This document shows positions 25,866 to 34,972 of a stretch of DNA of 64,000 nt, one piece after another. The stretch is from positions 110,706-174,705 of the forward strand of contig NZ_JAHZCJ010000009.1 in the NCBI RefSeq assembly GCF_019422935.1, written 5' to 3'. The stretch is from Desulfovibrio sp. (GTDB lineage: Bacteria > Desulfobacterota > Desulfovibrionia > Desulfovibrionales > Desulfovibrionaceae). Positions within the stretch are counted from its first letter, which is position 1; every line of letters begins with the position of its first letter. The notes below the pieces were generated by a model. It saw only the letters and a program-made list of their open reading frames with translations. It was not told where the DNA came from and searched no databases. Both the position numbers and the translations under genes were made by a program.

Positions 25866-25904
25866 AAAAGCCGACTGCTTCTCGTGAGGCAGTCGGCTTT
25901 TGCA
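25866..25904 (+). terminator. Terminator of rel
   Basis: A 13-bp perfect stem (25866-25878 with 25889-25901) begins with an A run and ends in a T run. Confidence 0.9.
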
Positions 25905-26031
25905 GTTTCAGCTAGTGAGCATCTCGTACACTGATAGATTTTATCGAACCGCGGTTTGGGAATCCTGACTGGCCGTTTGGCTTCGCATTAAATGTTCTTG
26001 TGCCTCACGCAGAAGCCAGCCAGTTCAGCGC

Positions 26032-26334
26032 CTAATGGGGATATTTTTTGGACATTTCCGAATAATTACTCCCAATCCAGCTCTTGACATTTTTACGGCC
26101 CTGAATTGTTGATGGCAATTTTTCGTGAATCATCCATTCGCAGATCTGACGGGTGCGGATTTCAAGATCCGCACCGCCGTTGCCAGTAAGCGAGTTCAGC
26201 AGGCTAAGCACCTCATAGCCTTCTTTTCGGCTAAAGCGGTCTGCGTCTTCTTTTGTTTTTTTGGGGTCATCACCTGGTACAGCCTCCCAGCTATAATCCT
26301 TATAAATCAAATCCTTCTTTGTGATAGCGGGCAT
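26032..26334 (-). CDS. Hypothetical 100-residue protein in an AT-rich patch
   Basis: The ATG at 26334 follows AGGAGG at ideal spacing, giving 100 residues. It is a soluble, charged protein (many Lys, Glu and Asp) with no signal peptide or membrane segment. Readable landmarks are DLIYKDYSWEAVPGDDPKKTK, RFSRKEGYEVLSLLNSL and IRTRQICEWMIHEKLPSTI. I recognise no family. Base composition in and around the gene is clearly more AT-rich than the neighbours, and no partner gene is adjacent, which suggests acquisition by transfer. It is preceded by a 344-base gap to the divergent chrA gene. Confidence 0.7.
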   Translation of the reverse strand: MPAITKKDLIYKDYSWEAVPGDDPKKTKEDADRFSRKEGYEVLSLLNSLTGNGGADLEIRTRQICEWMIHEKLPSTIQGRKNVKSWIGSNYSEMSKKYPH

Positions 26335-26678
26335 TTTAACCTCCTGGCAAAATGTGTTTTCGTAAATAGTTTTATGCATATAAAAAAGTATATCAAGAAA
26401 AATTTCTGGTGGGATATCCGAGGGGGTACTTATGCCTATGCGATGAAAATGGTCGTGCTTTTAAAGGATACAATTGCGGACGTTATCTTTTCCAAGGTTT
26501 CCTTTGCAGGCTATTTTTATTTTCCCGTCGCTCCCGCTATTTTTATCTATAGTACTTGCAGGTGATTGCTCTGCAACGGAGTGGATAGTACCGTGTTTTA
26601 AAAAACTGACATGCATTTGCCATATGGCGGCTGCCCCGCAAAATTCACTTACAACACATTGATAATCAAAGGAAAGCC
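26335..26678. other. AT-rich divergent intergenic region
   Basis: These 344 bases lie between the small hypothetical gene and chrA, which point away from each other. The region is AT-rich and must hold their promoters, but I cannot single out a convincing -35/-10 pair. A 146-codon frame crossing it has no start signal or recognisable content. Confidence 0.5.
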
Positions 26679-27968
26679 ATGAGGGAAAATAAAACAACGC
26701 TTCAGGTTTCTTTGCGGGAAGCCTTCCTTTACTGGTTCAAGCTCGGATTCATCAATTTTGGCGGGCCTGCAGGGCAGATCGCCATGATGCATAAAAATCT
26801 GGTGGATGGCAGGGAATGGATCAGCGAAAAGGTTTTTCTGCGGGCGCTCAATTTCTGCATGCTGTTGCCGGGGCCGGAAGCGCATCAACTGGCCGTGTAC
26901 ATAGGCTGGCGGCTCAACGGCTACTGGGGCGGAACCATTGCCGGGCTGTGCTTTTTGTTCCCCTCGGTGATTCTGATGCTCTTTCTTTCATGGCTGGCCG
27001 CCGCGCAGGGGCAGGTTCCCTTTGTGGCCGGTATTTTCCACGGAATCGCCGCCGCAGTTGTGGCCATTGTTATTGAAGCGCTTATCCGGCTTTCAAAAAA
27101 ATCACTCAAGCACCCAGCACTGTACGCATTTGCTGGCGGCTCGTTTTTACTTGGGCAGTTTCTTGGTGTATCCTTTCCGGTGATTGTTTTGCTGGCTGGT
27201 GTGGCGGGTGTCATCCTTGGCAAGCTGCGGCCAGACATTTTTTGCCAGAAAAAGCCGGGAACAAATGAATGCCTGACTGACGCACCAGAATCTTTCGCCA
27301 ATCTGCCGCCTCTGACGCACCTTTTCAAGGTGGTGGGGATATTCGCCGCAATCTGGATGGCTGTGATTCTGCCCATTTTCGCATGGCGGGGCATCGGCGA
27401 CATACTTTCCCAGATATCCATTTTTTTCAGCAAAGCGCCCTTTGTGACCTTTGGCGGCGCATATGCCGTGCTTGCCTATATTGTAGAGCATGCAGTGAAC
27501 CTTGGCTGGCTGACGGAAAAGGAAATGCTGCTGGGCCTAGGCCTTGCGGAAACAACCCCCGGCCCGCTGATCATGGTGACGCAGTTTGTGGGCTTCATCA
27601 CCGCGTGGAACCAGCCCGGCGGCCTGACGCCCATGACGGCGGGCATTCTGGGCGGCCTGCTCACCACCTTCACCACGTTTTTGCCAAGTTTTATGTTCAT
27701 ATTTGCTGGCGCGCCCTACATTGAGGCTATTACGGCCAACAAAAAACTCAATGCCGCGCTTACGGGCATATCCGGCGCGGTGGTGGGCGTGGTGCTCAAG
27801 ATCGGCGTGTTCTTTGCCTGGAACACATTTTTCCCGGCTACGGGATTTGATGTATTTGCCGTGACTGTTGCGCTGGTGTCGCTGGTGGCCTTGGTGCGCT
27901 TTAAACTTTCCATGCACGCGCTGGTGGGGTTGAGCGGGCTTGCCGGGCTGGTCTGGCAGATAGTCTGA
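26679..27968 (+). CDS. chrA: Chromate transporter (CHR family, two-domain)
   Basis: This 429-residue inner-membrane protein starts at an ATG after AAAGGAAA. The first half opens with EAFLYWFKLGFINFGGPAGQIAMMH and FCMLLPGPEAHQLAVYIGW, the diagnostic CHR-domain motifs. The second half repeats the pattern in shorter form (PFVTFGGAYAVLAYI, LGLAETTPGPLIMVTQFVGF). About ten hydrophobic helices are visible, joined by a hydrophilic middle loop (about residues 190-210). ChrA proteins export chromate and confer resistance. Some relatives function in sulfate-replete cells through anion antiport. The rhodanese gene 109 bases downstream on the same strand may be co-transcribed. Confidence 0.92.
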   Translation: MRENKTTLQVSLREAFLYWFKLGFINFGGPAGQIAMMHKNLVDGREWISEKVFLRALNFCMLLPGPEAHQLAVYIGWRLNGYWGGTIAGLCFLFPSVILMLFLSWLAAAQGQVPFVAGIFHGIAAAVVAIVIEALIRLSKKSLKHPALYAFAGGSFLLGQFLGVSFPVIVLLAGVAGVILGKLRPDIFCQKKPGTNECLTDAPESFANLPPLTHLFKVVGIFAAIWMAVILPIFAWRGIGDILSQISIFFSKAPFVTFGGAYAVLAYIVEHAVNLGWLTEKEMLLGLGLAETTPGPLIMVTQFVGFITAWNQPGGLTPMTAGILGGLLTTFTTFLPSFMFIFAGAPYIEAITANKKLNAALTGISGAVVGVVLKIGVFFAWNTFFPATGFDVFAVTVALVSLVALVRFKLSMHALVGLSGLAGLVWQIV

Positions 27969-28077
27969 TACCTTGTGTGTGCAAGGCGGCTCTTCACTGA
28001 CCTGGGGCAGGCCAGGCGATGCCGTCTTGCCCGCGCAGGATTTTTATCCTTAACGTCAAACACGTCTGGGGGAAGGT

Positions 28078-28383
28078 ATGAACGCAACCATTACGCCGCA
28101 GGAACTCCAGGGCATGCTGACCGCCAATTCCGCGACTGTTTGCGATGTGCGCAGGCGGGCTGATTATGAGGCTGACCCGCGCACAATCCCCGGCGCTGCA
28201 TGGCATGACCCTGAGCTGGTGGACGTGTGGGCGGCGCAACTGCCCAAGGACAAGCCCGTAGCCATTTATTGCGTGCGGGGCGGCTCTGTAAGCAAGTCTG
28301 TTCAGGAGGCTTTGGGACAGGAAGGTTTTGATGTGCAGTATGTGGAGGGCGGGCTGGTCGCCTGGGATGAAGCCCATAAGTAG
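28078..28383 (+). CDS. Single-domain rhodanese-like sulfurtransferase
   Basis: This 101-residue protein, with GGGGGAAGG just before its ATG, has the complete rhodanese fold in compact form. TVCDVRRRADYEADPRTIPGA is the first block, and the active-site loop YCVRGGSVSKSV carries the catalytic Cys at about residue 63. YVEGGLVAWDEA is the closing block. It has no signal peptide and so should act in the cytoplasm, transferring sulfane sulfur. It follows chrA on the same strand; pairing of rhodaneses with ChrA may reflect sulfur-metabolite balance under chromate stress, but this is inference. Confidence 0.88.
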   Translation: MNATITPQELQGMLTANSATVCDVRRRADYEADPRTIPGAAWHDPELVDVWAAQLPKDKPVAIYCVRGGSVSKSVQEALGQEGFDVQYVEGGLVAWDEAHK

Positions 28384-28433
28384 CTGAGCGCCGCGTAAGG
28401 GGAACCCAACGCTGCATTGTGTTTGCCGCAAAG

Positions 28434-28465
28434 GAAACGCCGCTTCCCTGGGAAGGGAAGCGGCG
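28434..28465 (-). terminator. Terminator of the porin gene
   Basis: An 11-bp perfect GC-rich stem (28438-28448 with 28455-28465) is followed leftward by a T-rich tract. Confidence 0.75.
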
Positions 28466-28513
28466 AAGCCTGCGCGCCGGGAAGGGAACGGCGCTTACAA
28501 AAGGCTCAGAGGC

Positions 28514-30136
28514 TTAGAAGCTGTACTGGAAGACAACCTGGGCTTTCCAGGCGTCCTGCTTGTCAAAGCTGCCGTTGCCAGCGCCGTTGTTGTAACCGGC
28601 CTTTTTCCAGGTGTCCTTGTCGATCATGTTGGCAACGTAGCCGAGTTCCAGATTCACACTCAGGTTTTCGTAGGCCTGCCATGTGTTGACAAGGTTGAAT
28701 TCCAGCAGCCCGTCATTGGTGGTCAGGTAGGGGCCGTCGCCTCCGTAGCCAGCCTGCCAGGAGGAGGCATCCTTCATGTACTTGACCATGGAGGTGGCGT
28801 TGGTGCCGCCCCAGTATGCCAGGCGGAAGGTGTGGGAGACGTTTTCAATAAAGCTCATGTCTTTCAGCTGTGCGCCGATGCCCCAGGTGCCGGCATAGCT
28901 CATGCTCCAGTCGCAACCATTGGCAACCGGGCTCCAAGAAAGGTTGCCGTCGCCGATGAAGGAGGTAAAGTTGCCCGCGCCAGCAATGGAAGGCATGCGC
29001 TCGGAGCCGTTCTTCACGTTTCCGTCGTCACCGCTGGCGTACCAGCCGAAGATGCCGGGAACGCCCCAGTCCAGCTTGTATTCAACAAGGGCTTTCGCCA
29101 GCCAGCCCTGACGCTCGGTGCTGGCGCGCACGCTGTCCACGCCGCGCTTGAGCACATCGTAGCGGCCCATGGCCTCAGAGTAGCCGTAGTTGATGTCAAA
29201 TTCGATGTTCAGGGGATCGAACATGGTGATGGCCACCGGCAGACCCGCCCAGAACACGGAGCCGTATTGCTTGTTGGTGCTGGAGGAATTGAGGGGATTC
29301 AGACCGTTGGCGTAGTTGAAGCCGGGGTTGGTGCCGGGAATGGTGAGGCCAAGTTTGCCGTCGCTGGTTTCCCAGGGCGAACCGTAGGTTTCATCATCCA
29401 GGCCGCGCAGGGAGTTTTTGCCGCGCAAGCCGTACATGGCCCAGGGGGTGACTTCGACACCATCAAAGCTCAGGGGCATGGAGAGCATGAACAGATCAAG
29501 GTTGTCGAGGTAGTTGGTCTTTTCCGTGCTGGATTTGCCATTGCCATCGACAAAGTCACCATTAAAGTTGTCGTTGACCGGGCGCGCCCACATGAAGGTG
29601 AGGCCCACGTTTTCGTTGAACTTGTAGTTGGCGGTCAGGGCTGCAACATCGCAGTCCATAATGGCGGAGCCGCCAGCAACGTTGGGCATTGCGGCAGCCT
29701 GGAGGCCCATGCGCACACGTGCGTCAGTCTGGGGGATCAGCCAGTCGATGTAGGCGTTTTTAACCTTGACCTGGTTGTTCCCGTCAGCGCCGAGGGCTGC
29801 GCCATCGCCCGATTTGCCCCACTGCTGGTCGCCGATTTCAAAATACACCGTGCCGGACAGAGCCTCGGAGGCCACGGCGTCCAACTGGAGGCGGATGCGC
29901 TGGGAAGCGCCAAACTGGTCTTCGGTATTGGTTTTGGACTTGGCTCCGTCAGTATCTCTGGTGTTCTTGGTGAGGACGCCTTCGCCCACGCCAAAACCAA
30001 CCAGCCATTCGCCCTTGGCCTTGAAGTCAATGGCCTTGGCCCCCCCGGCCACGCCCATCAGCATGCCTGCTGCAAGCAGGGTGACCATGCACACTTTTTT
30101 GAAGCGGTTCAGACCATTCCTTTCTCGTGAACTCAT
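28514..30136 (-). CDS. Outer-membrane homotrimeric porin (Desulfovibrio type)
   Basis: This 540-residue protein begins with a signal peptide (VCMVTLLAAGMLMGVAGGAKA). The mature N-terminus IDFKAKGEWLVGFGVGEG is the typical first strand of the abundant porin found in Desulfovibrio. Repeated amphipathic strands follow (RIRLQLDAVASEALSGTVYFEIG, VKVKNAYIDWLIP, LTANYKFNENVGLTFMWARP), and the last residue is an aromatic (QVVFQYSF), as expected for outer-membrane barrel insertion. It allows diffusion of small solutes. Codon use looks like that of a highly expressed gene. It is preceded by a strong hairpin at 30217-30260 that lies in or just upstream of its leader. Confidence 0.93.
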   Translation of the reverse strand: MSSRERNGLNRFKKVCMVTLLAAGMLMGVAGGAKAIDFKAKGEWLVGFGVGEGVLTKNTRDTDGAKSKTNTEDQFGASQRIRLQLDAVASEALSGTVYFEIGDQQWGKSGDGAALGADGNNQVKVKNAYIDWLIPQTDARVRMGLQAAAMPNVAGGSAIMDCDVAALTANYKFNENVGLTFMWARPVNDNFNGDFVDGNGKSSTEKTNYLDNLDLFMLSMPLSFDGVEVTPWAMYGLRGKNSLRGLDDETYGSPWETSDGKLGLTIPGTNPGFNYANGLNPLNSSSTNKQYGSVFWAGLPVAITMFDPLNIEFDINYGYSEAMGRYDVLKRGVDSVRASTERQGWLAKALVEYKLDWGVPGIFGWYASGDDGNVKNGSERMPSIAGAGNFTSFIGDGNLSWSPVANGCDWSMSYAGTWGIGAQLKDMSFIENVSHTFRLAYWGGTNATSMVKYMKDASSWQAGYGGDGPYLTTNDGLLEFNLVNTWQAYENLSVNLELGYVANMIDKDTWKKAGYNNGAGNGSFDKQDAWKAQVVFQYSF

Positions 30137-30216
30137 TCCTTTCTCCTCCGTAAAGGGTTTGCGCAGCGGCTGCAGACACCACAGGCTTTTGCAACGCGCG
30201 CGTTATGCTTCCAGAA

Positions 30217-30260
30217 GACATCCCTGACGGGCAGGCTCTTGCCCTGGCGTCAGGGATGTC
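30217..30260 (-). terminator. Large hairpin between the STAS-like gene and the porin gene
   Basis: A 13-bp perfect stem (30217-30229 with 30248-30260) continues inward as a second stem. It sits 42 bases past the STAS-like stop and about 80 bases before the porin start, with only a short T-containing tail. It may terminate the upstream gene or form the 5' end of the porin mRNA. Confidence 0.6.
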
Positions 30261-30301
30261 CTTTGCCTAAACGCCTCTCTCTGCCGCAAGCGAGGGGGCG
30301 A

Positions 30302-30694
30302 TCAGTTTTCCGCGTGGTGGTTCTTGTGGTGGCCGCACTTGCAGTTGGCGCAGTTGCCCTTGCAGACGTGCTTTTTCTTTTGCTCGATAAGAACGCGATT
30401 GCCGGTAACGGCCATGTCAAAACCGCTTTTGCCCTTGAACACGATGCGTTCAGTGCTGAGGCCGCCCAGCAGGAGCGAGGTTTTGAGGGCGTCAACGGCG
30501 GAAGGGTGAGGGTTGGCTACGTGCCGCACGTCAATGAAAATGCGTTTGCAGTTGGCCTGATTGCACTCAAGAAGCTCAATAAGCGCAGTGGCCTGGGGAG
30601 GATCGAAGCGGGAAGAAACGGATATGTGGAGGTTGTCGTGGCTGAAACGGTGGCTTAAACCCGTATGATCGGTAAACACCGGCTGCTGATCCAT
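30302..30694 (-). CDS. STAS-like domain protein with a Cys/His-rich C-terminal tail
   Basis: The ATG at 30694 follows GCGGAGA, giving 130 residues; an upstream ATG at 30724 would add ten. The first 100 residues read like a STAS/anti-sigma-antagonist-type fold: NLHISVSSRFDPPQATALIELL, then CKRIFIDVRHVANPHPSAVDAL in the position of the usual IDLSxVxxIDSSGL strand and helix. The Ser normally phosphorylated is not clearly conserved. The last 25 residues are a separate Cys/His-rich tail (CKGNCANCKCGHHKNHH) with four Cys and four His, a likely metal site. I know of no named family with this combination. It lies upstream of the porin gene on the same strand. Confidence 0.7.
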   Translation of the reverse strand: MDQQPVFTDHTGLSHRFSHDNLHISVSSRFDPPQATALIELLECNQANCKRIFIDVRHVANPHPSAVDALKTSLLLGGLSTERIVFKGKSGFDMAVTGNRVLIEQKKKHVCKGNCANCKCGHHKNHHAEN

Positions 30695-30994
30695 ATTTTT
30701 ATCTCCGCTTTGCTGAATGTGCATGGCGGTACACTGTCACAGGCAGAGCTTTGTGTCAATAAAAATGAAATTACTTTTCAAATTCAAATTATATCACACT
30801 GATTTTATTATTAAAAAATGTACAAAAAATTGTATTTTCTGATAACATGCTCAATTGGAAAAGAAAGATTGCTAATCGATTTTATGGCTGCAAATAAGGA
30901 CGGCGTGGAGAGTCCTGATGGCATTGGCAATAAAGAGGGGCGGATGCTCCCAAGGAACATCCGCCCGCTGTGCAGAAGGAGGATTTGTTAACGC
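30695..30994. other. AT-rich intergenic region
   Basis: These 300 bases separate the yhaN-like gene's end (30995) from the start of the STAS-like gene. The minus strand has a TTGACA at 30754-30759 with only a poor -10 match at usual spacing, so a promoter for the STAS-like gene is possible but unproven. I see no gene. Confidence 0.4.
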
Positions 30995-33900
30995 TTATGC
31001 GGCCTTGATGCTGCCGTCTTGCACATGGAACAGCGCTGCCTGGGGTTCTGCCTTGCGCAGCAGCTCCGCCATGTGCGGCTGGCAGGTAAAGTAGAGCAGC
31101 TGATGGGCCTTGCCCTGGCTGCCGCCGGTCAGTTCCACAAAGGCGCGCGCGGTGCGCTCGGCCCTTTGCGGGTCAAAGTTGACCAGCACTTCATCCATGA
31201 TAACTGGCAAGGGCGCCGCATGCAGGGCATGATTTTTTATGTAGGCCAGCCGCAGGGCCAGATAGGCCTGCTCGCGCGCGCCACGGCTCAGATTTTCCGG
31301 CGCTATGGGTTCGCCCTGCGCGGGCAGGATGGCAAGGCTGGCGTCTTCCAGCGAGGCGTTGATGCCGCGCCAGCGCTGACCCGTAATGCGGGTGAAGATG
31401 CTTGAGGCAAGGCGGATGACCTCTGGCTGGCGCTCCAGCTCAAAGGTGCGCTTGGCAGTTTCAAGGATGCTGCGGGCAAGGGCCACGCGGCTCCAGGCAA
31501 AGGCCATGCGCTCCATGTCTTCCACAAGGGCTGCCTCCTGTTGCAAAAGCTGCGAAAGCTCGTCTGTGCGTGAAAGGGCGTCCACCTTGCTGCGCAGTTC
31601 CGCCACGCGCTTGACCAGATTCTCTTCCTGCTCCTGAATGCCTGTCAGTTCTTCACTGATGGTTGCGCTGCGGCGCTCCTGACTTTCCTGATCCTCATGC
31701 TCGAAGGAATCGAGAAATTCCTTCATGGGGGTTTTGTCCGCAGCCAGCCGCAGGGCGTCTTCCAGATCCTGACGGCGCAGGGTGAGCGCGCGCAGTTCTT
31801 CGTGCAGCGCGGCCTGACGCAAAAACTCTTCCGCATCGTGCGCGCCCGCCATGGCAAGCAGGGAGCGTTCCGCGCTCCGGGCGCTTTCGAGGGCGGCTTC
31901 CGCAGCGCGGGCCTCGTCCTCCATTTCCGTCACTTCATTATCAAGGTTGCGGCGGCGGCTCTGCGCCTGCGACATGGCTTCCGCCGCTTCCAGCGCGGCA
32001 TCAAGGCTGAGCAGCCAGTCTGGGCGGTTGTCCGCATCCTGTTGTGGCGGCAAGCCAAGCTCCGCCAGCAGGGCTTGCAGCGGGTCGCGCAGGGCAGCCA
32101 GCTCTGTACGGCCCTGAGTGAGCTGCGACTGGGCACGTTGCACCGAAGCCTCGGCAGCGAGACAGTTTTCCATGTACTTCAGGGCTTCCCGCACCGTTTC
32201 GGGGTCAAGGTCGGTGCCGAGGCCAAGATCATGCAGGCAGGCCGTCCATTGCGAGCGCGCTTCGTTGAGCCGCTCCTGCGCCTGACGCAGTTCCGCGCTG
32301 GCTTCCGCCTGACGGGTGCGGGCGCGGTTGAGCTCGCTCTGCGAATTTTGCAACGCGGCTTCGGCCTTGATGCGCAGTTCGCGGGCGGCATCAGCCTCGC
32401 GGCAGGATTCAAGCACTTGCCGCACAGCCTCCGCCAGCGAATCTGAATCCGCGTTGGCGGGCAGGCGTTCAGCCACGGCAGGCACCAGACGCATACGGGC
32501 TTCTGTCTGACGCAGGTCGTCATCCAGGGTTTGCAGCTCCGCATCGGCGGCGGCAACACCGCCAAAGGCGAGCCGTGCTGATTCCGCTCTGGCAAAAAAG
32601 GCAGCCGCGCCCTCGGGCGAGGGCACATTGGCCACATGCAGGGCCAGCATGAATTCGTGCCAGCGGCGGCGGGTCTGTTGCACAATGCCTTCAACCTCGG
32701 AGCGTACGGCCTGCCGTTTGCTCACTTCCGTGCGGGCAAGATCCATGGCGTGTTTCAGTTCGTCCATATCCTTGCGGGCGCGTTCTTCTTCAAAGCATTG
32801 CTCACGTTCGTGCTCAAGCAGCACTTCTCTTGCTTCAAGCGTCACCAGGTCCATGCTCTGCACACCAGCCGCCGCGCAAAGCTGGCTGGCCTGTTCGTCC
32901 AGCTCCGCCACATGGGCCGCACACGAATCGCGCCTGCCCTGAAGTTGCAGATGTTCCATCTGGCGGCGTTTTGCTTCCGCCCCAGTGTGCGGCACACCGC
33001 CAGCCATGAAGCCAACGCCGCAGAGCAGCAGCAGATAGCCGGACCACAGGCTCACGGGCAGCTCAATGTCGGCCGTGAGGGCAATGCTCGTGATGCCCAT
33101 GCGCCAGTATGCCAGCAGCATGCCCGCGCCGCCAAGAAAGAAAGCAAGGCCCAGAACCAGCAGTGGCAGGTTTTTTACTCGTGTGACGGGCGGCTCATTG
33201 CCGATGCGGGCGCTGAGTTCTTCCAGTCGCTCGCGCTCCGTGCCCAAGGTGGCGGAAAGGGCGCGCAGCTTGCGCAGGGCAAGGGTTTGCCCGTCCAGAT
33301 CCTCGCGGGTGGGGCCGTTTATGTGGCGCTGTTCTTCGCGCAGGGCTTCCACGCGGCCCTTGACCGCGGCAACCTGTTCCTCCGCCTGGCGCACGTCCTG
33401 CGCGGCATCGTCAGCCTGATGCATTTTCTCCTGCACATCGGCGGCGAGAACAAGGGCTTCTTCCTGCCGCGAAAGGAGCGAATCAAGCAGGGCTTCTGCC
33501 TGAGCACCGTCACTTGCGCCGTTGACCACCAGCCGCAGCGGGTTGAACGCTCTGGAAAATGTTGTTTTTGCTTCGTTCACCGCACGTTGACGCAGGGGGC
33601 GCTGGCGGCGGGCTTCTTCCTGCCGGGCAAGGGCCTGACGCAGGTTGTCGCGGGCATCGTCATCCAGCGCTGCGGGCGGCGCGGGCAGCAGGTCAAGAGC
33701 GGCAGTGTTGGAGGCCACCTCGCGTTCTGCGCTTTCCACTTCGCGGTTGCTCTGGGTGAGGCTGTCCACTGCGGCCTGATGGGCCGAGGCGGCGGCGCGC
33801 ATTTCCCGTCCCTGGCGTTCAATATCCTCGCGGGCAAAGAGGGAGCGGTCGGTGGCCCGGATGCGGTCGCACGACCAGTCCGGCCCGAGGCGCGAGAGTT

Positions 33901-34972
33901 CGCGGCTGAGGTCTTCCTGCGCGCGCAGCAGGGCTTCTTCCTGCGCGGGCAGGGCGCTTAATGCCTGCCGGAAACCGCTTTTGCGTTCGGCCATGCGGCG
34001 CAGTGCGGGCAGGGCCTCCAGCAGGGGATAATTGATTTCAAGTTCGTCCCGCCGCTGGCGCAGCCGGGTGAGTTTTTCCATCTGCGCGGCCCATTGCCGC
34101 TCGCAGCCCTCGCGGGCCTCCTGCGCGCGGGCAAGGCGCTCCCTGCCGTTTTCGGGAAAGGTGGCGCTTATGGGGTCAAGCCGTTCAAGGCGCGCGCCCG
34201 CCATGCGCCATTCGTTCCACTGCAACCACACGCCAAGGCGGCGTTCAAGGATGCGGCGTTCTTCTTCAAGCTGGAGTTTGCGGTGGCGCAGGTTTGCCAG
34301 ATCATCGCGCTTTGCGGCAAGGTCCATTGCCATGCTGTCGTACCCGGCGCATTCCTGCTCCAGTTCGATCTTGCGTTGCCGCAGTTCGGCAAGCTGGCGC
34401 AGGGCGGCGTTGAGGGCGGGCTTGCTGCCGCCGCTCTTGAAAATTTCATCGGCCTGTTTGTCCAGCAGCTTGAGCGCCTCGCCGGGCGAACGCAGCCCCG
34501 GCCCGAAGCTTGCGCCGTACAGGGCGTTGCGCACGCCTTCGTCAGTGAGGCTGCTGAGGTCTTCAAGCTCTGTGAGGCTGAAGCCGAACACGTTGCGGTA
34601 CACATCGCGGCTCACGCCGGAGAGCATCTGGCGCAGCATGTCCGGTTCCAGCGGTTTGCCTTCCGGATCAGTGAGGGTGAGCACGCCGCCGTTGCTGCCG
34701 GGCCGCCGGGTAAGGCGCAGAATGCCGCGCTCGTCCGAGCGCAGTTCCATGCTGCCGCCGGGCTGCCCGCCGCGCAGGGGGCCGGGAATCCGCTTGTATT
34801 CCTTGTTGCGCGGGTCAGGATAACCAATGAGCATGGTGCGCAGAAATTCCAGGCAGGTGGACTTGCCCGCTTCGTTTTCACCCAGAAAAATGGAAAGCCC
34901 CGGCGAGAGATTTTCAACGCTCACATCAGAAAAAATACCGAAGCCGTCCATGTGGAAGGACTGGATATACAT
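30995..34972 (-). CDS. YhaN/SbcC-like SMC-family ATPase with a central membrane-helix pair
   Basis: The ATG at 34972 overlaps the stop of the upstream nuclease gene (TGATG), giving 1325 residues. The N-terminal ATPase lobe has MYIQSFHMDGFGIFSDVSV and Walker A GENEAGKST (about 31-39). Long Gln/Glu/Arg-rich coiled coils follow. In the middle two hydrophobic helices stand out (LPLLVLGLAFFLGGAGMLLAYW and LWSGYLLLLCGVGFMAGGV), as reported for YhaN-type proteins. The C-terminal lobe has the signature LSRGAREQAYLALRLAY and Walker B LPVIMDEVLVNFD. With the adjacent phosphoesterase it should form an Mre11-Rad50/SbcCD-like complex acting on DNA ends, possibly at the membrane. A zinc hook (CxxC) is not evident. 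Confidence 0.85.
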   Translation of the reverse strand: MYIQSFHMDGFGIFSDVSVENLSPGLSIFLGENEAGKSTCLEFLRTMLIGYPDPRNKEYKRIPGPLRGGQPGGSMELRSDERGILRLTRRPGSNGGVLTLTDPEGKPLEPDMLRQMLSGVSRDVYRNVFGFSLTELEDLSSLTDEGVRNALYGASFGPGLRSPGEALKLLDKQADEIFKSGGSKPALNAALRQLAELRQRKIELEQECAGYDSMAMDLAAKRDDLANLRHRKLQLEEERRILERRLGVWLQWNEWRMAGARLERLDPISATFPENGRERLARAQEAREGCERQWAAQMEKLTRLRQRRDELEINYPLLEALPALRRMAERKSGFRQALSALPAQEEALLRAQEDLSRELSRLGPDWSCDRIRATDRSLFAREDIERQGREMRAAASAHQAAVDSLTQSNREVESAEREVASNTAALDLLPAPPAALDDDARDNLRQALARQEEARRQRPLRQRAVNEAKTTFSRAFNPLRLVVNGASDGAQAEALLDSLLSRQEEALVLAADVQEKMHQADDAAQDVRQAEEQVAAVKGRVEALREEQRHINGPTREDLDGQTLALRKLRALSATLGTERERLEELSARIGNEPPVTRVKNLPLLVLGLAFFLGGAGMLLAYWRMGITSIALTADIELPVSLWSGYLLLLCGVGFMAGGVPHTGAEAKRRQMEHLQLQGRRDSCAAHVAELDEQASQLCAAAGVQSMDLVTLEAREVLLEHEREQCFEEERARKDMDELKHAMDLARTEVSKRQAVRSEVEGIVQQTRRRWHEFMLALHVANVPSPEGAAAFFARAESARLAFGGVAAADAELQTLDDDLRQTEARMRLVPAVAERLPANADSDSLAEAVRQVLESCREADAARELRIKAEAALQNSQSELNRARTRQAEASAELRQAQERLNEARSQWTACLHDLGLGTDLDPETVREALKYMENCLAAEASVQRAQSQLTQGRTELAALRDPLQALLAELGLPPQQDADNRPDWLLSLDAALEAAEAMSQAQSRRRNLDNEVTEMEDEARAAEAALESARSAERSLLAMAGAHDAEEFLRQAALHEELRALTLRRQDLEDALRLAADKTPMKEFLDSFEHEDQESQERRSATISEELTGIQEQEENLVKRVAELRSKVDALSRTDELSQLLQQEAALVEDMERMAFAWSRVALARSILETAKRTFELERQPEVIRLASSIFTRITGQRWRGINASLEDASLAILPAQGEPIAPENLSRGAREQAYLALRLAYIKNHALHAAPLPVIMDEVLVNFDPQRAERTARAFVELTGGSQGKAHQLLYFTCQPHMAELLRKAEPQAALFHVQDGSIKAA

